The notes beneath the pieces are model-generated. The model did no database searches. It saw nothing but the letters and a program-made list of their open reading frames with translations, and was not told the origin of the DNA. Source: Bacillota bacterium (lineage in GTDB: Bacteria; Bacillota; Dethiobacteria; DTU022). Taken from it: a stretch of DNA of 34,636 bases. The stretch is taken from the NCBI GenBank assembly GCA_029782095.1, contig JAKOVL010000223.1:1-34636 (forward strand), given 5' to 3'. Position 1 is the first letter of the stretch. The number at the start of each line of letters is the position of its first letter. Positions 30,389-34,636 of the stretch are shown here, one piece after another. The translations under genes and the position numbers were made by a program.

Positions 30389-33300
30389 TCATACTTCCGG
30401 CACTGCCCGGCTGCGCCCGGTGAGCTCGTTCACCAGCGCGGTTAAAGCTTCCGGAGACACCCCTTGAAGCGGCGCGCCCAGGGCTGCAGCCAGCTCCATG
30501 ATCACGGTCCGGTTGTCCTTGCCTGCCGGCGGAGCCAAAGCGGGCTTAAGTTTCCGCACCCTGCCCTCGCAGTTGATCACCGTTCCTGCAGTTTCAGCAA
30601 AGGTGGCTGCAGGCAGGATAACCTGTGCAAACTTCTCCAGGCCGGGGCGGCGCGCTGAAGCCACGGCCACGGCAAAGAGCCCCGGTCCGGAAATTTCAGC
30701 CTCCAGATCGGGATCGTCGCCGATAAGCAGCAGTCCCCTGATCTCTCCAGCAGCGATATCTTTAAGGATTTGCGGCAGTGTTTTTCCCGTTGCGGGCGCT
30801 TCTTGACATCCCGCTGGCGCCCCCACGCCTAACTCCAGGAGCCCCCGGGCGTTGCCGCCGCGGAAGAGAGGCAAAATGGCGCCTTGATCTTCTTTTCCGG
30901 CCAGGCGCAGCGCCTCTTCCAGCAAAGCCGCTTCCGGCGCGCCCACCTGCTGGCCGTCCACAACGAACACGGGTTTCCGGGCCGCCTTGAAACGCAGCGC
31001 CAGGTCCGCCAGCACGGCGGGATTGACGCGTAAAGCCTGCGGCAGCGCCCGTAACGCTGCAGTTAGCTCTGCAGCGGAGAGGGATGTTTCCTGCCCCGGT
31101 TCGGCCAGGTAGGCCAGAAAGCCGCGCAGCGCTGCCGCGGTTTTGCCGGGATTTAGCGGTACCGCCACCGCGGCGTGCCGCTCCAGGCGGGTCGATTTTT
31201 GGCCGATCAGCGCCAGCTCTCCGACGCGCTCCAGGCCCCTCCGCACCTTTTGGGCGATGATCGGATAATCTTCAGGCAGGTCTGCCTCCACCACCACGAC
31301 CAGGTCGCTTTCAACCAGGGCTTCATAAACAGGGGGGCGGGATAATGGGGCGGCTCCTACGCCGAACACCGGCGCAGTGCTGTCCAGGTGCGCCGCTCCC
31401 AGGGCCTCCCGCGTTAGCTGCCGGACCAGGATCGCCTCCTCGCAGCTAAGCCGCGGTGAAATAAGAACAGCGAGGCTTTCCGCGCCCCAGTTTTCCAATA
31501 TTTCCCGAAGGCCCTGCGCCGCCGCAGCCAGCGCCTCTTCCCAGCCGGCCTCCTGCAGCGCTCCCCCCCGGCGCACCAGGGGTGTTTTCAGGCGGGATTC
31601 ATGGTGAATATACTGGTAGGCAAAGGCACCTTTCACACAGAGGTTGCCGTCGTTGATCTCCTGGCGCAGGGGCGAGGTAATGCGGCCAACCTGCTCTGCT
31701 GTCACGTGTAAATCCAAGACGCAGCCGATGCCGCACATAATGCAGGTGGTGCGCACCACCCGGTCGTCTTTCCACGGGCCGGGTTTAGCAAAGGGGCCTT
31801 TCGCCGACAGCGCCCCCGTGGGGCAGGTGGAGACGCACTGCCCGCACGATTCGCACGTGGTCTCCTGGAGCGGCAGGCCCAGGTAGGGCTGCACCACGGT
31901 GTCGTAGCCGCGGTTAACCAGGCAGATGGCGTTGGCCTCCTGGACCTCCTGGCAGATGCGGACGCAGTTGGCGCAGAGAATGCACTTGTTCGGATCGCGC
32001 CTGATCAAAGGATGATCGTCGTCCAACGCATAACGCCTTTTCTCCACGCCCAGGCGCCTGGTGTCCAGGCCAAAAGCGGTAGCATAGCGGCGCAGCTTGC
32101 AGTCGAATACTTCCTGGCAGCCGCAGGAAAGGCAGCGCCTGCTTTCTTGCCGCGCCTCGGCCTCGGTCAAGCCCGGATTATATTCACGGAAATCCCTTTT
32201 CCGCTCTTCTGCCGGTAGATGCCGCCCCTCTATACGTTCCAGCTTCTCCCTGTCAGCGAAGAGGGCGGGGTCCAGCTCGTTCAGCGAGCCCATGGAGCAG
32301 TTGAAGGGCTCCGGCTCCGCGCAGATATCCGCTCCTTTAAGATACAGATCTATGGCCAGGGCTGCTTTGCGGGCGCCGCCCACCGCTTCAACCACTGTGG
32401 CCGGCCCGGTTACGGCATCCCCGGCGGCGAAGACACCTTCCATTGGGGTGCTGCCGGTCTCGCCGCAGGCGGCCAGGGTGTACCCGGATAGCTCCAGGTT
32501 GCAGGCGCAGGCGTTCTCCCGGTCCAGGGTCTGGCCGATGGCCATGATCACATTGTCCAGCTCCAGCTTAAACTCGGAACCTTCGATCACAATGGGGCGG
32601 CGCCGGCCGCTGGCATCGGGCTCGCCCAGTTCCATGCGCACGCATTCAACGCCGCTGACGCAATCTTCGCCGAGAATGGAAACAGGGTTGGTCAGAAAGT
32701 GGAACCTGACCCCTTCCTCTTCGGCTTCAGCTATCTCCACGGGGTTGGCGGGCATCTCGCTGCGGCTGCGGCGGTAAAGGACATATACCTCCGCCGCGCC
32801 GAGGCGCAGGGCGGTGCGGGCGGCATCCATGGCCGTGTTGCCGCCCCCCACTACGGCCACGCGCCGGCCCAGCTGCGGCGGGCGCCCTTCGGCGACACTG
32901 CGTAAAAAATCGATGCCGCGCAATACCCCCGGCAAATCTTCTTTCTCCAGGCCCATCCCCTGGGCCGACTGGCAGCCCAGCCCCAGGAAGACGGCGTCAT
33001 ACTCCTCTCTCAACTGGTCCAGGGTAAAATCTTTCCCCAGCTCAACCCCAAGGCGCACCTCCTGGCACAGCTCGGCGATCAGGTTTATCTCCCGATCCAG
33101 CAGCTCTTTGGGCAGCCGGTACTCGGGGATGCCGTAGCGCAGCATCCCTCCCAGTTTGGGGCCCCGATCAAAAAGAGTGACCCGGTGCCCGGCCAGGGCC
33201 AGGTAATAAGCAGCGGTCAGCCCGGCCGGTCCGCCGCCGACCACGGCCACCTTTTTGCCCGTATCGGGCCCGGCTTGCGGCTTGTATGATTGCACTGCTT

Positions 33301-33835
33301 CCAGGTCAAAATCCCCGGCAAAACGTTTCAATTCGCAGATATTGACCGGCTCGTCCACCAGGTTGCGGCGGCATTCCGCTTCGCAGAAGCGGGGACAGAC
33401 CCGCCCGCAGATGGAAGGCAGGGGCATCTTCTCTTTGATCAGCTCCGCCGCTCTTTTATATTCGCCCCGGTCGATATAGGCAATATAGCCCTGGATGTCG
33501 ATGTGGGCCGGGCAGGCCAGCTGGCAAGGGGCGACGCAGTCGCCGCAATGCTCGGACAGAAGCAGTTCCAGGGCTGTGCGGCGCAGGTCCCGCAGGGCTT
33601 CGCTGTCCGTTACCACTTTCATCCCTTCGGCCACGGTGGTACCGCAGGCCGGCACCGGCCCCCTCGGGTTGCCGGTGTCCACGAAGCAAAGGCGGCAGGA
33701 GCCGAAAGGCTTGATCCTGGGATCATAGCATAGGTGGGGCACTTCAATGCCGTTTTGCAGGGCCGTTTCAAGCAAGTTGGCGCCTGCCGCGGCGGTAATT
33801 TCTTTTCCGTCTATCGTCAGTTTAACTTCAGGCAT
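30389..33835 (-). CDS. GltD-NuoG fusion: FAD/NAD(P) and iron-sulfur oxidoreductase subunit
   Basis: 1148 residues with domains in this order: a 2Fe-2S domain (C36, C47, C50, C64); a NuoG-type His/Cys 4Fe-4S motif (HCGDC, about 95-110); a GltD-like oxidoreductase (about 115-515) with an Fe-S N-terminus (CGRVCPRFCEAEC), an FAD motif (VVGGGPAGL) and an NAD(P) motif (VVGGGNTAMDAA); two ferredoxin-type 4Fe-4S motifs (CILCANCVRIC, CESCGQCVSTC, about 630-680); a molybdopterin-oxidoreductase 4Fe-4S segment (CIMCGIGC, about 707); and a shortened molybdopterin-type domain. The active-site Cys or Sec of formate dehydrogenases is not present where expected, and the C-terminal dinucleotide-binding domain is short. 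An electron-transfer role like NuoG is therefore likelier than formate oxidation. It follows the NuoF-like gene by 64 bases. Related subunits occur in Clostridia next to hydrogenase or formate dehydrogenase genes. Confidence 0.88.
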   Translation of the reverse strand: MPEVKLTIDGKEITAAAGANLLETALQNGIEVPHLCYDPRIKPFGSCRLCFVDTGNPRGPVPACGTTVAEGMKVVTDSEALRDLRRTALELLLSEHCGDCVAPCQLACPAHIDIQGYIAYIDRGEYKRAAELIKEKMPLPSICGRVCPRFCEAECRRNLVDEPVNICELKRFAGDFDLEAVQSYKPQAGPDTGKKVAVVGGGPAGLTAAYYLALAGHRVTLFDRGPKLGGMLRYGIPEYRLPKELLDREINLIAELCQEVRLGVELGKDFTLDQLREEYDAVFLGLGCQSAQGMGLEKEDLPGVLRGIDFLRSVAEGRPPQLGRRVAVVGGGNTAMDAARTALRLGAAEVYVLYRRSRSEMPANPVEIAEAEEEGVRFHFLTNPVSILGEDCVSGVECVRMELGEPDASGRRRPIVIEGSEFKLELDNVIMAIGQTLDRENACACNLELSGYTLAACGETGSTPMEGVFAAGDAVTGPATVVEAVGGARKAALAIDLYLKGADICAEPEPFNCSMGSLNELDPALFADREKLERIEGRHLPAEERKRDFREYNPGLTEAEARQESRRCLSCGCQEVFDCKLRRYATAFGLDTRRLGVEKRRYALDDDHPLIRRDPNKCILCANCVRICQEVQEANAICLVNRGYDTVVQPYLGLPLQETTCESCGQCVSTCPTGALSAKGPFAKPGPWKDDRVVRTTCIMCGIGCVLDLHVTAEQVGRITSPLRQEINDGNLCVKGAFAYQYIHHESRLKTPLVRRGGALQEAGWEEALAAAAQGLREILENWGAESLAVLISPRLSCEEAILVRQLTREALGAAHLDSTAPVFGVGAAPLSRPPVYEALVESDLVVVVEADLPEDYPIIAQKVRRGLERVGELALIGQKSTRLERHAAVAVPLNPGKTAAALRGFLAYLAEPGQETSLSAAELTAALRALPQALRVNPAVLADLALRFKAARKPVFVVDGQQVGAPEAALLEEALRLAGKEDQGAILPLFRGGNARGLLELGVGAPAGCQEAPATGKTLPQILKDIAAGEIRGLLLIGDDPDLEAEISGPGLFAVAVASARRPGLEKFAQVILPAATFAETAGTVINCEGRVRKLKPALAPPAGKDNRTVIMELAAALGAPLQGVSPEALTALVNELTGRSRAVPEV

Positions 33836-33899
33836 GCGTCCTCCCCCTCATCTGTCCCTTGCCCGGGAGTATCCATCGTAATGAAATGGCCCTGAAGCA

Positions 33900-34636
33900 T
33901 CAGGTTCGCACCCGGGGCTCCGAAACAACTGTGATCGCGTCAAATTTACAGCTGTTGAGACAAAGCCCGCAGCGAATACAGGCGGATTGGTCAATTTGAT
34001 GTGCTTTTTTCTTTTCACCGGCGATGGCGCCGGCGGGGCACTGCCGGGCGCAAAGGGTGCAGCCGGTGCAAGATTCGCTGTCAATATGGTATTCAATGAG
34101 TGCCTTGCACTTTTTGGCGGGGCAGTATTTTTCGCGCACATGGGCCTCATACTCGCGGCGGAAATAGCGAATGGTGGTAAGCACCGGGTTGGGCGCCGTC
34201 TGGCCCAGGCCGCACAGTGACCCGGCCTTGATTTTCTCCGCCAGCTCCACCAGGGTGTCTACATCTTCCTCGCGGCCCTCACCCCGGGTGATCCGATCCA
34301 GGAGCTTGTGCATCTGGTTGGTGCCGACGCGGCAGAAAGTGCACTTGCCGCAGGACTCGTCCTTGGTGAAGGTAAGAAAATACTTGGCCACATCCACCAT
34401 GCAGGTGTCTTCATCCATGACCAGCAGGCCGCCTGAGCCCATGATCGCCCCGATCTTTTTCAAAGATTCGTAATCCACAGGCGTGTCTCCCAGGGAGGCG
34501 GGGATGCAGCCGCCTGAGGGCCCTCCCGTCTGCACCGCCTTAAAGGGCTTGCCCGTAGAGATGCCGCCGCCAATATCGAATACTATTTCATTGATCGTCG
34601 TGCCCATGGGAATCTCAATGAGCCCGCCCCGCTTCA
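33900..34636 (-). CDS. NuoF/HydB-like NADH-binding subunit (5' end cut by window)
   Basis: The C-terminal 245 or so residues of a NuoF/HydB-type subunit, which carries FMN, the NADH site and 4Fe-4S clusters. The frame continues to the window edge ([16 protein letters not shown]), so the Met at 34607 is internal, not a start. Visible are GGPSGGCIP (SLBB region), [12 protein letters not shown], the N3-cluster motif [11 protein letters not shown] with the later Cys in [12 protein letters not shown], and an added C-terminal pair of 4Fe-4S motifs ([32 protein letters not shown]). This ferredoxin tail is typical of the bifurcating hydrogenase/formate dehydrogenase type rather than of respiratory complex I. 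It is followed by the GltD-NuoG fusion; a NuoE-like gene would be expected beyond the edge. Confidence 0.93.
   Translation of the reverse strand, partial: KRGGLIEIPMGTTINEIVFDIGGGISTGKPFKAVQTGGPSGGCIPASLGDTPVDYESLKKIGAIMGSGGLLVMDEDTCMVDVAKYFLTFTKDESCGKCTFCRVGTNQMHKLLDRITRGEGREEDVDTLVELAEKIKAGSLCGLGQTAPNPVLTTIRYFRREYEAHVREKYCPAKKCKALIEYHIDSESCTGCTLCARQCPAGAIAGEKKKAHQIDQSACIRCGLCLNSCKFDAITVVSEPRVRT

Overview
The window is a chromosomal segment of an endospore-forming, anaerobic, Clostridia-type Firmicute with a moderately high G+C content. Evidence for this is the dense set of sporulation genes (spoVA, spoIIA-sigF, dacF, spoIIM, spoIVB, spo0A), the OLE RNA / OapA pair found mainly in anaerobic and extremophilic Firmicutes, one-carbon genes of the folD + fchA type, and a NuoF/NuoG-like flavin/iron-sulfur complex. 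The gene order recN - spoIVB - spo0A and xseA - xseB - ispA - OLE - oapA - dxs - tlyA - nadK - recN is the classic Firmicute arrangement. I cannot name the species. Nearly everything is on the minus strand; only spoIVB and spo0A are on the plus strand.

Layout along the coordinates. 1-3.6 kb: forespore genes spoVAD (cut by the window edge), spoVAC, a dodecin, a small membrane protein, then sigF, spoIIAB and spoIIAA. 3.7-7.2 kb: dacF, phosphopentomutase and xerD. 7.3-8.7 kb: spoIIM and a Nudix hydrolase. 9.0-13.9 kb: a cell-envelope cluster of a DUF3866 protein, a MraY/WecA-like membrane protein, a GT2 glycosyltransferase, SteB-like and SteA-like proteins. 14.1-16.3 kb: spoIVB and spo0A. 16.4-17.6 kb: an acyl-CoA dehydrogenase. 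17.6-24.3 kb: recN, nadK, a small two-membrane-segment protein, tlyA, dxs and oapA. 24.4-25.0 kb: a gene-free stretch that I identify as OLE RNA, with its own promoter and a long-range closing helix. 25.0-26.0 kb: a Y1 (REP-associated) transposase gene bracketed by copies of one palindrome. 26.0-30.2 kb: folD, fchA, ispA, xseB and xseA. 30.4-34.6 kb: a 1148-residue GltD/NuoG fusion and a NuoF-like subunit (cut by the window edge).

How it works together. The sporulation sigma cascade can be read from promoter-like sequences. Sigma-H promoters with Spo0A boxes lie before spoIIAA and spo0A. Sigma-F-type promoters lie before dacF and spoIVB. A consensus sigma-G promoter directly after sigF drives a small membrane protein, a dodecin and the spoVA genes. 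The isoprenoid genes ispA and dxs sit on either side of OLE RNA/OapA. FolD has lost the residues needed for cyclohydrolase chemistry, and a separate cyclohydrolase (FchA) lies beside it, so the two probably split the reaction. Palindromic intergenic repeats of several families are scattered between genes, and one appears to have supplied the C-terminal tail of the DUF3866 protein.
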